A DNA stretch of 64,000 nucleotides from the NCBI RefSeq assembly GCF_900182635.1, contig NZ_FXTD01000004.1, positions 1 to 64,000 on the forward strand, in the 5' to 3' direction. Every line of letters starts with the position of its first letter. The first letter of the stretch is position 1. A program made the translations under genes and the position numbers. Shown here piece by piece: positions 45,965-54,827 of this stretch. The stretch comes from Halorubrum cibi (GTDB lineage: Archaea; Halobacteriota; Halobacteria; Halobacteriales; Haloferacaceae). Under the pieces are notes generated by a model. The model was not told the DNA's origin and did not search any database. It worked only from the letters and a program-made list of their open reading frames with translations.

Positions 45965-46608
45965 GCCCCGACGGCTGGCCGGTCGACCTCCGCGGGGTCA
46001 CGGAGTCCGTCGTCTCGACCCTCGGTCCGAACGACCTGTGGAACGTCGCCGCGCTCGGGATCCACGCGCCCGACGAACCCGACGAACCCGCCACCGCCCG
46101 GACCTTCGGCCGGACCCGGACCTGGCGGAACTTCACCGAGCGCGGCGGCGGCGTGGTCCAGTTCACGATCGATCCCCGGGAGTTCGTCGACGCGGCGCTG
46201 GCCGTTCGCGAGGAGCCCGATCCCGTCCTGCCCAACGCCGACGCCTGGGTCGAAGTGCGCGTGACGGAGGTCGCGAGCGAGGAGAGGGGAGACGCCACCG
46301 TCCGGACGTGGGCGCTCGAGCCGGTCGAGAGCGCGGTCGTCTCCGAGCGGGTACCCACCGTCAACCGGGGGTTCGGCGCGGTCGTCGACGCCACCGTGGC
46401 CGCCTCGCGGCTCGACGTCCCCGGGTACGACGCGGACGAACTGCTCGGCCGGCTGCGGTACTTCGCCGACGTCGTCGACCGGTGCGGCGGTCCGGCCGAG
46501 CGGGAGGCGTTCGCGCGGATCGACGAGGCGACCGACTGGCGGGCGCTCGCGGCGGAACGCGGGCTCGACGTGGACGCGGTCGTCGACGATTCGGGCGACT
46601 CTCGGTGA
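45961..46608 (+). CDS. DUF447 family protein
   Basis: 215 residues. DLRGVTESVVSTLGPNDLWNVAALGIHA at the N-terminus, with RTRTWRNFTERGGGVVQFT and VNRGFGAVVDATVAASRL later. The fold is thought to be flavin-reductase-like. GTG start overlapping the citG-like TGA. From memory, DUF447 genes also sit in methanopterin-related clusters of methylotrophs and methanogens; the function is not assigned here. Confidence 0.82.
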   Translation: MSPDGWPVDLRGVTESVVSTLGPNDLWNVAALGIHAPDEPDEPATARTFGRTRTWRNFTERGGGVVQFTIDPREFVDAALAVREEPDPVLPNADAWVEVRVTEVASEERGDATVRTWALEPVESAVVSERVPTVNRGFGAVVDATVAASRLDVPGYDADELLGRLRYFADVVDRCGGPAEREAFARIDEATDWRALAAERGLDVDAVVDDSGDSR

Positions 46609-46699
46609 CCCGTTTCGGAACTACGGCGGCGCGATCCCTCCGTACAGCCGCTCGCGCGGGAACGAACCCTTTTAGTTCGGCCCGCCGGTATCGCTCGGT

Positions 46700-46894
46700 A
46701 TGGCCATCAAGCCCAAGTACATCAAACAGCTCGCGAACGTCCTCTTGGAGCGGTATCCGGAGTCGTTCAACACCGACTTCGAGACGAACAAGGAGAGCGT
46801 CTCCGCGCTGACGACCGTCGAGTCGAAGGGCGTCCGCAACCGCATCGCCGGCTACATCACTCAGAAGAAGTCGCAGGCGGCCGCTTCGGCGTAA
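46700..46894 (+). CDS. rps17e: 30S ribosomal protein S17e
   Basis: 64 residues, the normal archaeal length. MAIKPKYIKQLANVLLERYP and SKGVRNRIAGYITQKK match the family. It has its own TATA-like CTTTTAGTTC about 25-30 bases upstream. It is not in a ribosomal operon here. Confidence 0.96.
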   Translation: MAIKPKYIKQLANVLLERYPESFNTDFETNKESVSALTTVESKGVRNRIAGYITQKKSQAAASA

Positions 46895-46974
46895 TTCTCG
46901 GATCTCGTCGTCCGCTTCGATAGTTCGACACGCCGGCGCACCTTTATGCCCGAAGCCGCGGCCACCTCGCCGGG

Positions 46975-48210
46975 ATGGACGCGCTCGTCCGCCCGGTTCT
47001 GGATCCGACCTTCGCCGGAGCCGCGCTTGCGTTCCTGTTCTGTGGCGCGGCACTCGGCACCGTGAGCGGGCTGGTTCCCGGACTCCACGCGAACAACTTC
47101 GCGCTGCTGCTCGCGGGGCTCGCTCCCTCTATCCCCGCCGATCCCCTTCTCGTCGGCGTCGCCATGCTCGGGGCGGGAGTCGTCCACTCGTTCCTCGACA
47201 TCGTTCCAGCGCTCGCGCTCGGAGTGCCCGACGCCGCGACCGCGGTCGCCGCGCTCCCCGGCCACCGGCTCGTCGTCGCCGGCCGCGGGCGGGAGGCGCT
47301 CCGCCTCTCCGCGGTCGGGTCCGGCCTCGCGGTCGCGCTGGCGGTGCCCTTCGCGGTCCCGATCACCTGGGTCATGGCACGGGGTTACCCGACGATCCGG
47401 ACGCACCTTCCCGTCCTGCTCGCGGCGGTCGTCGCCTTCCTCGTCGTCACGGAATCGTCGAAACGAGCCGCGGTCGGCGGGGTCGTCGCCTTCCTCGCGA
47501 GTGCGGCGCTCGGCGTCGCAACCCTCGACGTCGACCCGGCGGCCCCGCTGGACGCGGGTGGGGTGCTCGCGCCGCTCTTCGCCGGGCTGTTCGGCGCGCC
47601 GGTCCTCGTCGATGCGCTCGGCGGCGACGGCGTCCCCCCGCAGTCGGACGCCCGGATCACGATGGGGAGACGCGACCTCGGCGTCAGCGCGACCGCAGGG
47701 TCGCTCGCCGGCGCGGTCGTCGGCTACGTACCGGGGATCTCGGCGGCCATCGCGAGCGTCGCAGCGCTGCCCGCGGTCCCGCGGAGCGAGGCGGACCGCG
47801 GGTTCATCGTCGCAACGAGCGGAGCCAACACGGCCAACACGGTCTTCGCGCTGTTCGCGCTCGTCGCCCTCGGCACGCCGCGGACCGGCGTCACGGTCGC
47901 GATCGACCGCGCCGAGGTGCCGCTCGCGCTGCCGATCCTCCTCGTCGCCTGCGCCACCGCGGCGGCCTGCGGGTTCGCGCTCGTACTCCTCGTCGGCGAC
48001 GCGTACCTCCGGGTGGTCGGGAACGCCGACTACACCCGGCTCTCGGTCGGCGTCCTCTGTCTGCTCGGCTGCGTCTCCTACGCGTTCGCGGGATCGTTCG
48101 GCGTCGGCGTCTTCCTCGTCGCCGCGGTCCTCGGCCTCCTTCCGCCGCGGCTCGGCGCGCGACGCGTTCACCTGATGGGCGTGCTGATCGGACCGCTGAT
48201 GCTGGGGTGA
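46975..48210 (+). CDS. TctA/DUF112-like polytopic membrane protein
   Basis: 411 residues with about ten hydrophobic segments. The duplicated TctA/DUF112 motif appears as GTVSGLVPGLHANNFALLL and AVVGYVPGISAAIASVAALP. TctA forms the membrane part of tripartite tricarboxylate carriers; archaeal forms have no nearby binding protein, so they may transport alone. Substrate unknown. Confidence 0.85.
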   Translation: MDALVRPVLDPTFAGAALAFLFCGAALGTVSGLVPGLHANNFALLLAGLAPSIPADPLLVGVAMLGAGVVHSFLDIVPALALGVPDAATAVAALPGHRLVVAGRGREALRLSAVGSGLAVALAVPFAVPITWVMARGYPTIRTHLPVLLAAVVAFLVVTESSKRAAVGGVVAFLASAALGVATLDVDPAAPLDAGGVLAPLFAGLFGAPVLVDALGGDGVPPQSDARITMGRRDLGVSATAGSLAGAVVGYVPGISAAIASVAALPAVPRSEADRGFIVATSGANTANTVFALFALVALGTPRTGVTVAIDRAEVPLALPILLVACATAAACGFALVLLVGDAYLRVVGNADYTRLSVGVLCLLGCVSYAFAGSFGVGVFLVAAVLGLLPPRLGARRVHLMGVLIGPLMLG

Positions 48211-48320
48211 GGGGGCGAGGTGGTGGAGCGAAGCGGTCGGTCGACGGCCTCGCGTCCGTGGACGACGCGGCGCGAGGGCAAAGAACAACGGTTAAACGTC
48301 ACGCGCCGGTGAGAACAGGT

Positions 48321-48500
48321 ATGAGCGATACCGAAAGCCGGGGCACGAAGCAGTGTGTCTCCTGTGGCATCCAGGTGTCCGGGATGAACGCCGCGCGGTT
48401 CGCCTGCCCGGACTGTGGCGCGACGATCCACCGGTGCGCGAAGTGCCGGAAGCAGAGCAACCTCTACGAGTGTCACGACTGCGGCTTCCGGGGGCCCTGA
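48321..48500 (+). CDS. Small zinc-finger protein, HVO_2753 type
   Basis: 59 residues with four CxxC pairs: CVSCGIQ, CPDCGAT, CAKCRK and CHDCGFRG. It is two rubredoxin-like zinc ribbons. From memory it matches the Haloferax HVO_2753 family, linked to swarming and biofilm. It is one base from the aEF1-beta gene, suggesting translational coupling. The ATG at 48321 is 15-30 bases after GTTAAACG. Confidence 0.88.
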   Translation: MSDTESRGTKQCVSCGIQVSGMNAARFACPDCGATIHRCAKCRKQSNLYECHDCGFRGP

Positions 48501-48501
48501 G

Positions 48502-48768
48502 ATGGGGGACGTCGCCGCCAAGATCAAGGTCATGCCGAACAGTCCCGAGGTCGACCTCGACGAGCTTCAGGACGCACTCGAGGCCGCCCTCCCGCAGGGC
48601 GCGCGCATCCGCGGCTTCGAGCGCGACGACGTCGCGTTCGGGCTCGTCGCGCTGCTCCCGACCGTGATCGTCCCCGACGACGCGGGCGGCACCGAGGCCG
48701 TCGAGGAGGCGTTCGCCGAGGTCGAGGACGTCGAGTCAGTCGCCGTCGAGAACGTCGGCCGACTGTAG
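48502..48768 (+). CDS. ef1b: Elongation factor 1-beta (aEF1-beta)
   Basis: 88 residues, the archaeal nucleotide-exchange factor for EF-1 alpha. [17 protein letters not shown] at the start and [20 protein letters not shown] in the middle are typical. No other domains. The second gene in a two-gene unit. Confidence 0.94.
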   Translation: MGDVAAKIKVMPNSPEVDLDELQDALEAALPQGARIRGFERDDVAFGLVALLPTVIVPDDAGGTEAVEEAFAEVEDVESVAVENVGRL

Positions 48769-48943
48769 TTCGGACCGAGTCGTCGGCGTCGTCATACCGG
48801 CGAACTTCGACGCCGCCGGATCGCGTTTTCCGCGTGCTCTCGCGCCGTGACCCTCGGGTACGTTCGGACGACGGACCCGCCCTGAACCCCTCGGCGATGG
48901 CCGCCGCACCGGCGCTTTTGTACCCCGTTCACGAACGTGGCGT

Positions 48944-49777
48944 ATGGACCTGAAACGCAAGCTCGCGGAGGGCGACCGCCCGGTCGGCGGGTGGTGTGCG
49001 CTGCCGTCGCCGGGCGTCGCGGAGGCGCTGGCGACCGCCGACTTCGACTTCGTGACCGTCGACACCGAGCACTCGGCGACCACGGCGGGGGACGTCGAGG
49101 ACATGCTCCGGGCGATCGAGGCGGCTCCCGGCGACGCGGAGGCGCTGGTGCGCGTCGCCGACGTCGAGCCGGCCCGGATCAAGCGCGTGCTCGACGCGGG
49201 GCCATCGGCTATCATGGCCCCGCAGATCAACTCGCCGGCGGCCGCGCGCGAACTCGTCGAGCTGTGTCGGTACCCGCCGCAGGTCGCGAGCGGGAGCGGG
49301 GACGAGGAAGCCTCGGCCGACCCGGCGGACCGCGTCGATTCCGACGGCTACCGCGGCCGGCGCGGCGTCGCAGGCAGCCGGGCGTCCGACTTCGGTCGGC
49401 GGCTCGACGGGTACCTCCGGAGCGGGGCCGACGACATCGCGGTGATCGCCCAGATCGAGACCCCGCGGGCGGTCGAGTCGGCCGGCGAGATCGCGGCGGT
49501 TCCCGGAATCGACGCGCTGTTCGTCGGTCCGGCCGACCTCTCGACGTCGCTCGGGCGGTTCGGCGAGTACGACGACCCCGCGTTCGCGGACGCGATCGCG
49601 GAGACGATCGGCGCCGCGAACGACGAGGGGGTGCCGGTCGGAACGCTGGCGACGAGCGACGAGCTGATCGACCGGTGGGTCGAGGCGGGCTACGACTACC
49701 TGATCGCGGGGACGGACATCGGCTTCCTGTCGGCGGGGGCGGACCGCGCGATCGAGCGGTACGAGGAGAATATCTGA
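48944..49777 (+). CDS. HpcH/HpaI family aldolase
   Basis: 277 residues. VGGWCALPSPGVAEAL, FVTVDTEHSA, SAIMAPQINS and VIAQIETPRAV, followed by DALFVGPADLSTSLG, match the class II aldolases that split 4-hydroxy-2-oxo acids. A low-complexity insert of about 45 residues (near 108-155) is not usual. The true substrate is not known. Confidence 0.88.
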   Translation: MDLKRKLAEGDRPVGGWCALPSPGVAEALATADFDFVTVDTEHSATTAGDVEDMLRAIEAAPGDAEALVRVADVEPARIKRVLDAGPSAIMAPQINSPAAARELVELCRYPPQVASGSGDEEASADPADRVDSDGYRGRRGVAGSRASDFGRRLDGYLRSGADDIAVIAQIETPRAVESAGEIAAVPGIDALFVGPADLSTSLGRFGEYDDPAFADAIAETIGAANDEGVPVGTLATSDELIDRWVEAGYDYLIAGTDIGFLSAGADRAIERYEENI

Positions 49778-49902
49778 GCCGATTCGATTCGCGTCCCGTA
49801 TGGTCGCCTCGGGACCGTCGATAGCGACCGTCGCGTGTGAGCCACGAACCGATCACGAATCGCCGGGCGCACTGATACCGCGACCGCTCCGCATCCGCGA
49901 CC

Positions 49903-50025
49903 GCCCCGCACCTCACGCCTCCCCAGCCTCGGCCTCGGTGACCCGCCGGCAAGTCCGGCGGGTCCCCTCGGCCTCCCTCGCGCGGGCTCCTCTCGGCCTT
50001 CGGCCGCTCGGAGGCGCGCGCCGGG
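49903..50025. repeat. Multi-hairpin dispersed repeat, copy C (short form)
   Basis: Between converging genes. It contains only the 3' half of the long form: CACCTCACGCCTCCCCAGC (49909-49927), a 10-bp hairpin (49940-49964, CAAGT loop), CCCTCGCG, a 5-bp hairpin (49994-50006, TTC loop) and GAGGCGCGCGCC at the end. The blocks are well kept while the hairpin arms differ from other copies. Confidence 0.8.
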
Positions 50026-50042
50026 TCTCTGGAGCGCTCCGG

Positions 50043-50600
50043 CTACTCCGATTCGGCGAACACGGGTGCCCTCTCGCCGGCTGGGACCACGATCTCAAGC
50101 CAGTTCTCCTCGGGCGGGAGCGGACACGCGAACGTCTCGCTGTACGCACAGAACGGGTTGTACGCGAGGTTGAAGTCGACCACGACCGCGTCGCCGTCCC
50201 CGAGTTCCTCGTCCGGCTCCAGCTCCATGTACCGTCCCTGATGGTACGTCTGCTGGCCCGTGGTCTTGTCGCGAAACGGGACGAATATCGCCCCGTCGTC
50301 GCCCTCCTGCCGGTACCCCGCGAGCTCGAGTTCCTCGCCGTCGATCTCGAAGGAGAACGTCACGACCCGGAGGTAGCGGACCGGGTTGCTCGCCGTCGTC
50401 TCCATCTCCACGGGCTCCGGCTCGTCGTGGACGGTCACGGTCGCCTCGACGCGGTAGTCGGGGTCCGGCGGGAAGTACTCGAGCCCGTCGAACCCCTCTC
50501 GGTGCTCCGGCGGGATCGGCGACTGCGGGTGCTCGGCGAAGAAGTCGTCCTTCTCCTCGCGGTTGGCGGCGAGTCGGTCGGCGTATCCTCGGTCACTCAT
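50043..50600 (-). CDS. DUF1684 family protein
   Basis: 185 residues. The C-terminal signature YNPFCAYSETFACPLPPEENWL defines the family; FVPFRDKTTGQQTYHQGRYM precedes it. Function is unknown; no signal peptide. It converges on the aldolase gene across repeat copy C. Confidence 0.88.
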   Translation of the reverse strand: MSDRGYADRLAANREEKDDFFAEHPQSPIPPEHREGFDGLEYFPPDPDYRVEATVTVHDEPEPVEMETTASNPVRYLRVVTFSFEIDGEELELAGYRQEGDDGAIFVPFRDKTTGQQTYHQGRYMELEPDEELGDGDAVVVDFNLAYNPFCAYSETFACPLPPEENWLEIVVPAGERAPVFAESE

Positions 50601-50679
50601 GGGGGAAGCGAGACGCGCCAGCGGTTTCAGCCCCCCGATCGCGGCTCCGGGGAGGTCTCCGGCGTCGCTCCGGTGCCGC

Positions 50680-51384
50680 TTACAGCTCCCGTAAGTCCGC
50701 CAGACACGCGTCCAGATCGCGCGTGGAGGTCGCGAGCGAGAAGCCATCGACGCGGGCGAGGTCGCCGGCGTGTTCCCAGAGGTCGTCGGCGTCGATCCCA
50801 TGGAGCACGACCGCGTTCGGGGTCGGGCTGACGACGCGCATCGCGACGAGCGGCGATTCCCCGCGGGTGACCCGCGTGAACACCAGCGCGCGGTTGGTCG
50901 ACTGGCCGTACAGGCGGTAGAACTCCTCGCTCGACAGGCGGGTGATCGCCTGGATGGAGTCGATCACGGTGTGACCGTTGACGTGGTCGCGGTCGCCGCG
51001 GACGACCTCCGTCGCACCCATCGCCTCGTAGAAGTCCTCCAGGGGAACCGCGGTCGCGTACTCCCGGAGATCGTGGACGATGTCGCTTTCGAACCCGGCC
51101 GAGAGGACTCGGGCGTACTGCCGGAGCCGACCACCGCCGCGCTTCTCGTCGATGTCGAGAAGCCCTTCGACGGTCCGGCGGACGACGCCGATGCCGGGGC
51201 TCTCGCGGCGGCCGCTCTCGTAGTCGGAGATCACGGACGAGGAGACGCCGAGGTGGTCGGCCAGCTCCGTCTGTGAGACGTCGAAGTCGGTCCGCCACTT
51301 TCGGAGGGTCGCTCCCGGGTCGTCGCTGAGCGTGATCTCGCCGGCTATCCGGCGGGAGAGCTCCTCGCGTGCGGCCTCGCTCAT
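50680..51384 (-). CDS. HTH (Xre-type) regulator with C-terminal sensor-like domain
   Basis: About 234 residues. An Xre helix-turn-helix occupies about 25-65 (VSQTELADHLGVSSSVISDYE). The C-terminal 150 residues form a conserved archaeal domain without catalytic motif. It resembles the archaeal COG1709-type predicted regulators, from memory. The ATG at 51384 fits a TATA-like GTCTTTTG about 27-34 bases upstream better than the ATG at 51393. Confidence 0.82.
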   Translation of the reverse strand: MSEAAREELSRRIAGEITLSDDPGATLRKWRTDFDVSQTELADHLGVSSSVISDYESGRRESPGIGVVRRTVEGLLDIDEKRGGGRLRQYARVLSAGFESDIVHDLREYATAVPLEDFYEAMGATEVVRGDRDHVNGHTVIDSIQAITRLSSEEFYRLYGQSTNRALVFTRVTRGESPLVAMRVVSPTPNAVVLHGIDADDLWEHAGDLARVDGFSLATSTRDLDACLADLREL

Positions 51385-51463
51385 CTGTCCCATCCCACGC
51401 GTGAGCCCCGCAAAAGACTACCGTTCGTCGACGGACTCGGCCGAGGGCCCGCGAACCGACCGA

Positions 51464-51745
51464 TCACTCCAGATACAGCGAGTAGACGATTACCGCGAAT
51501 CCGACGGCCGTCAGCAGGCTGTCGATCGCGATCCCCACCGCCAGGTCCGCACCGATGATCTGGTGGGAGACGCCGCCGACCAGCGCCCCGACAGTGACCA
51601 CGCCGAAGCCGACCCCGAGCGCTCGAAGCGACGGGTCGCCCGTGCGCTCGAACGCCCGAAGCGCGTAGTAGGTGATCGAGCCACCCAACACGAGGATGGC
51701 GGTCTTTGCCACGATTATCGTCAGGTCGATGTATGCTGCTGTCAT
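51464..51745 (-). CDS. DUF7521-like membrane protein (second copy)
   Basis: 93 residues with about three hydrophobic segments (IIVAKTAILVLGGSITYYAL, LGVGFGVVTVGALVGGVS, LLTAVGFAVIVYSLYL). Its TTG-free ATG overlaps the TGA of the winged-helix gene (ATGA), so they are one operon. Similar to the 25378-25716 protein. Confidence 0.76.
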   Translation of the reverse strand: MTAAYIDLTIIVAKTAILVLGGSITYYALRAFERTGDPSLRALGVGFGVVTVGALVGGVSHQIIGADLAVGIAIDSLLTAVGFAVIVYSLYLE

Positions 51746-52125
51746 GTTTCCTCACGAAGCTCCGACCACAGGTCGGCCAGTCGCTCGTCGCGCGTCGGTT
51801 CCGGACGCTCGAACTCGACGGCCAGTTCGCGCTCGTCCTCCTCGTCGATCGAGACGATGATCTCCTCGAACGCGACGCTGTAGCGCGTCGTGTGTTGGCC
51901 GTCGCGCCGGATGTCGGTCGACTCGTTCAACAGGGACGCGTCGGTGAGCTTCTCCAGTTTCCGGTACGTCGTCGAGAGCGGGACGTCACACTCCTCGGAG
52001 AGTTCACTCGCCGTCTTCGGCTCCGAGAGCGCTGCGACGATCCGCCGAGCGGCCTCGTCGGCCAGCGCGTCGAGTACCTCGGCGACCTCCGGGCGAGCCT
52101 CGTCGCTCGACGGATCCCGCACCAT
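51742..52125 (-). CDS. Winged-helix regulator (DUF7521 partner)
   Basis: 127 residues. HTH about 18-75: DALADEAARRIVAALSEP, then LSEECDVPLSTTYRKLEKL. An acidic C-terminal half (IVSIDEEDERELAVEFERPE) may sense or dimerise. It is co-transcribed with the DUF7521 gene; TATA-like TTTAAGAGTC lies about 20-25 bases before the ATG. Confidence 0.84.
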   Translation of the reverse strand: MVRDPSSDEARPEVAEVLDALADEAARRIVAALSEPKTASELSEECDVPLSTTYRKLEKLTDASLLNESTDIRRDGQHTTRYSVAFEEIIVSIDEEDERELAVEFERPEPTRDERLADLWSELREET

Positions 52126-52206
52126 ACCCGCGCTTTCGTGCGCCGACTCTTAAACCATCGAACTCGGGCATACTTTTAAGACCCTCCCTCTGGAGAACCC
52201 AGGTGA

Positions 52207-52509
52207 ATGCCCTCTCGGAGATCCGACGCGATCGACTTAACGCTCTCCCGCGAGGAGGCGTGGGTCGCGCACGCGGCGCTGCTCGACGCCTGCGAGCGCG
52301 TCGTCGACGCCGGCGGCGACGCCGCCCCGTACCGCCGCCCGCTCGCCCGAATCGAGCGCGGGGACGAACTCGACGCGGAAGCAACGGCGCTGCTCCGGGA
52401 CGCCCTCGTCGACTACCTCGGCGACGCGCCCGTCAGAGACCGGGCGCCCGGTCGGGCACTGCTTCGCCGGACCGACGACGCCGTCGAGTCGACTCCCCGC
52501 CGCGCCTGA
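52207..52509 (+). CDS. Small conserved hypothetical protein
   Basis: 100 residues, soluble. SRREEAWVAHAALLDACER-type helix early and YRRPLARIERGDELDAEATALLR in the middle. From memory, it is like a haloarchaeal DUF7853 family. No function is proposed. TATA-like ACTTTTAAG is about 30 bases upstream. Confidence 0.7.
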   Translation: MPSRRSDAIDLTLSREEAWVAHAALLDACERVVDAGGDAAPYRRPLARIERGDELDAEATALLRDALVDYLGDAPVRDRAPGRALLRRTDDAVESTPRRA

Positions 52510-52549
52510 GTTCCGTTTCTCCCCGCAGGAACCCGCCTCGATCGGCCCG

Positions 52550-54736
52550 TCAGGAACCCGCCTCCATCGCCTCGATCAGAAGCTCCGCCACGTCGACGAT
52601 CTCGACGTCCTCCTCGAAGCCGCCGGTCTTCCGGCCGTCCTCGAACATGGTCGTACACATCGGACAGGCGACGACGAACTTCTCGATTCCGTCGCCCGCG
52701 TCGGTGTCCTCGAGCGCCTCGCGGAGCCGCTCCTCGCTCGGTTTGACCTCCTCGTCGTGTTCCGCCCAGAGCCCGCCGCCGCCGCCGCCACAACAGAAGG
52801 AGTCGGACCGCGAGCGCGGCATCTCGTGGAGGTCGGCGCCGGTCGCGCGGATCAGTTCGCGCGGGGCCTCGTACTCGTCGTTGTACCGTCCGAGATGACA
52901 GGGGTCGTGGTAGGTGACGGTGTAGTCGAGTTCGTTGCCCGACAGGCCGAGCCGTCCGTCGTCCACCAGCTCCTCGACGACCTGCGTCCAGTGGAGCACG
53001 TCGGTCTCGCCGTCGGCGTTCCACGGCTCCTCGCGGTCGAACGGCATCATCGGGTCGTCCGCGAACTCCGCGAAGTCGACCTCGGGGTACTCGTTTCTCA
53101 TCGTGTTGTACGAGTGCGGGTCGGTACAGACGATCGTCTCGAACTCGCAGTCGGCGAACGTCTCGACGTGGTGGCCGGCGAGCTCGAGGTAGAGGAATTC
53201 CTCGCCGATCCGACGAACGTCGTTGCCGTCGTTCTTCTCGTCGTCGAAGAGGATCCCGAACTCGACGTCGGCCTCCTCGAACAGCCGGGCAAGCGACCGA
53301 GCGACTTTCTTGTTCCGGTCGTCGAAGCTCGGGTAGTCGCCCACGTACCAGAGGTACTCCACCTCGGTCTCGCGGGCGTCGTCGACCTCGAACTCGAGGT
53401 CGTCCGCCCAGTCGCCCCGCTTCGACTGCGACTCACCGAAGGTGTTCCCCTTCGTCATCACGTCCTGGAAGACGTCCTGGAGGTTCGAGTCGACCGCACC
53501 CTCGTCGACGAGCTGGCGGTTCATGCGGGTAAAGGAGGTGAGGTGCTCGATGTCGACGGGGCAGGCGTCCATACACGCCATACAGGACATACACGACTCC
53601 ATCGACTCGCTCGCGATCACGCCGCCCTCGTCGGCGACGATGGGGACGGTGCCGCCGTCGCTGACGGTGGCGGAACCGTCCACGCCGCCGTCGGTCGCGA
53701 CCCCACTGTCACGTCTCCCCGCGACCGGGTCGTCGACCACGGACTCGCGGTACGCTTTGAGGTCCAGGATCACGTCGCGGGGATCGAGGTTTCGCCCGAC
53801 CGTGTCGGCCGGACAGGCGTCGGTACAGCGCCCGCACTTGGTACAGGCGTCGCCGTCCATCAGCTCCTTCCAGGTGAAGTCGTCGAGCGACTCGGCGTTC
53901 GTGTGATCGAGGTCGGCGGGGACGTTCGGGAGCCGCGCGCCGGCCGTCTCGTCGCGGGCGACGACGTTCGCGAACGAGGAGATCATGTGGAACGGCTTCG
54001 CGTACGGGATCCACGCGATGAACGCGAACGCGAGAAGCGAGTGGCTCCACCAGACGACTCCGTAGATCGCCTCCGCACCCGCGGTCGTCAGTCCCGCCGC
54101 TTCGAAGCCGGCCGCCATCGCCATACCGACGAAGCTCACCGCCTCGTCCGCGCGGGCCGGCTGACCGACGATCCCGATCGCCTGGAGGACGAAGCCGCCG
54201 ACGCCGAGCAGGAAGAGCGTCCAGACGAACGCGTCGTCCTCGAGCGAGGTGTGTTTGCCCCACAGCCGCCCGTCGCGCTCGCGGTAGCGCCGGAACATCG
54301 CCATGCCGACGCCGACGACGAACAGCAGGCCGAACGCGTCGACGGCGAACTGGTAGACTAAATAGAAGTCGCCGACCCAGAAGGACTCACCGGCGAGCGG
54401 GCGGTAGACGTCGATGTCGATCCCGAGGATCGTCGTGGCGACGAGCAACACGAGGAAGCCCCAGAGCACGAACGTGTGCATCACGCCGGCGTACAGGTCC
54501 CCGTCGAACTGGTTCTCGTTCGAGAGGACGGTCCGCGTCGCCGAGACGACGCGGCCGGGGAGATTCGAGAGCCGATCGCGCGGATCCTCGCGGCCCCGCG
54601 CGTACGCGGCGAACCGGGCGTAAACGCCGTAGCCGAACGCGAGGACCGCCACCGCGGCGAGCCAGTAGAACGCGGCTTTCCCGACCGGACCGATGGTCCA
54701 GAACGTCTCCCGGGTGGCCGCCTGCAGCGCAGTCAT
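52550..54736 (-). CDS. HdrD/GlpC-like membrane iron-sulfur oxidoreductase
   Basis: 728 residues. Six N-terminal membrane helices (about 20-250) resemble the HdrE/NarI haem-binding type. Two [4Fe-4S] motifs follow (CTKCGRCTDACPADTVG near 295 and CMSCMACMDACPVDIEH near 380). Two CCG-type domains are expected after that; one is clear, with DPCHLGRY and CCGGGGGGLW (about 610-660). It probably moves electrons between quinone and an unknown donor. Single gene with TATA-like GTTTTAACC about 30 bases upstream. Confidence 0.88.
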   Translation of the reverse strand: MTALQAATRETFWTIGPVGKAAFYWLAAVAVLAFGYGVYARFAAYARGREDPRDRLSNLPGRVVSATRTVLSNENQFDGDLYAGVMHTFVLWGFLVLLVATTILGIDIDVYRPLAGESFWVGDFYLVYQFAVDAFGLLFVVGVGMAMFRRYRERDGRLWGKHTSLEDDAFVWTLFLLGVGGFVLQAIGIVGQPARADEAVSFVGMAMAAGFEAAGLTTAGAEAIYGVVWWSHSLLAFAFIAWIPYAKPFHMISSFANVVARDETAGARLPNVPADLDHTNAESLDDFTWKELMDGDACTKCGRCTDACPADTVGRNLDPRDVILDLKAYRESVVDDPVAGRRDSGVATDGGVDGSATVSDGGTVPIVADEGGVIASESMESCMSCMACMDACPVDIEHLTSFTRMNRQLVDEGAVDSNLQDVFQDVMTKGNTFGESQSKRGDWADDLEFEVDDARETEVEYLWYVGDYPSFDDRNKKVARSLARLFEEADVEFGILFDDEKNDGNDVRRIGEEFLYLELAGHHVETFADCEFETIVCTDPHSYNTMRNEYPEVDFAEFADDPMMPFDREEPWNADGETDVLHWTQVVEELVDDGRLGLSGNELDYTVTYHDPCHLGRYNDEYEAPRELIRATGADLHEMPRSRSDSFCCGGGGGGLWAEHDEEVKPSEERLREALEDTDAGDGIEKFVVACPMCTTMFEDGRKTGGFEEDVEIVDVAELLIEAMEAGS

Positions 54737-54827
54737 GATCTATCACGGGCATACGGTCGGGTTAAAACTTGCCACGCGGCGTCGGATCGGGGTCGCCGTC
54801 GAGGCCGAACCCCGACGGCGATCGGGA

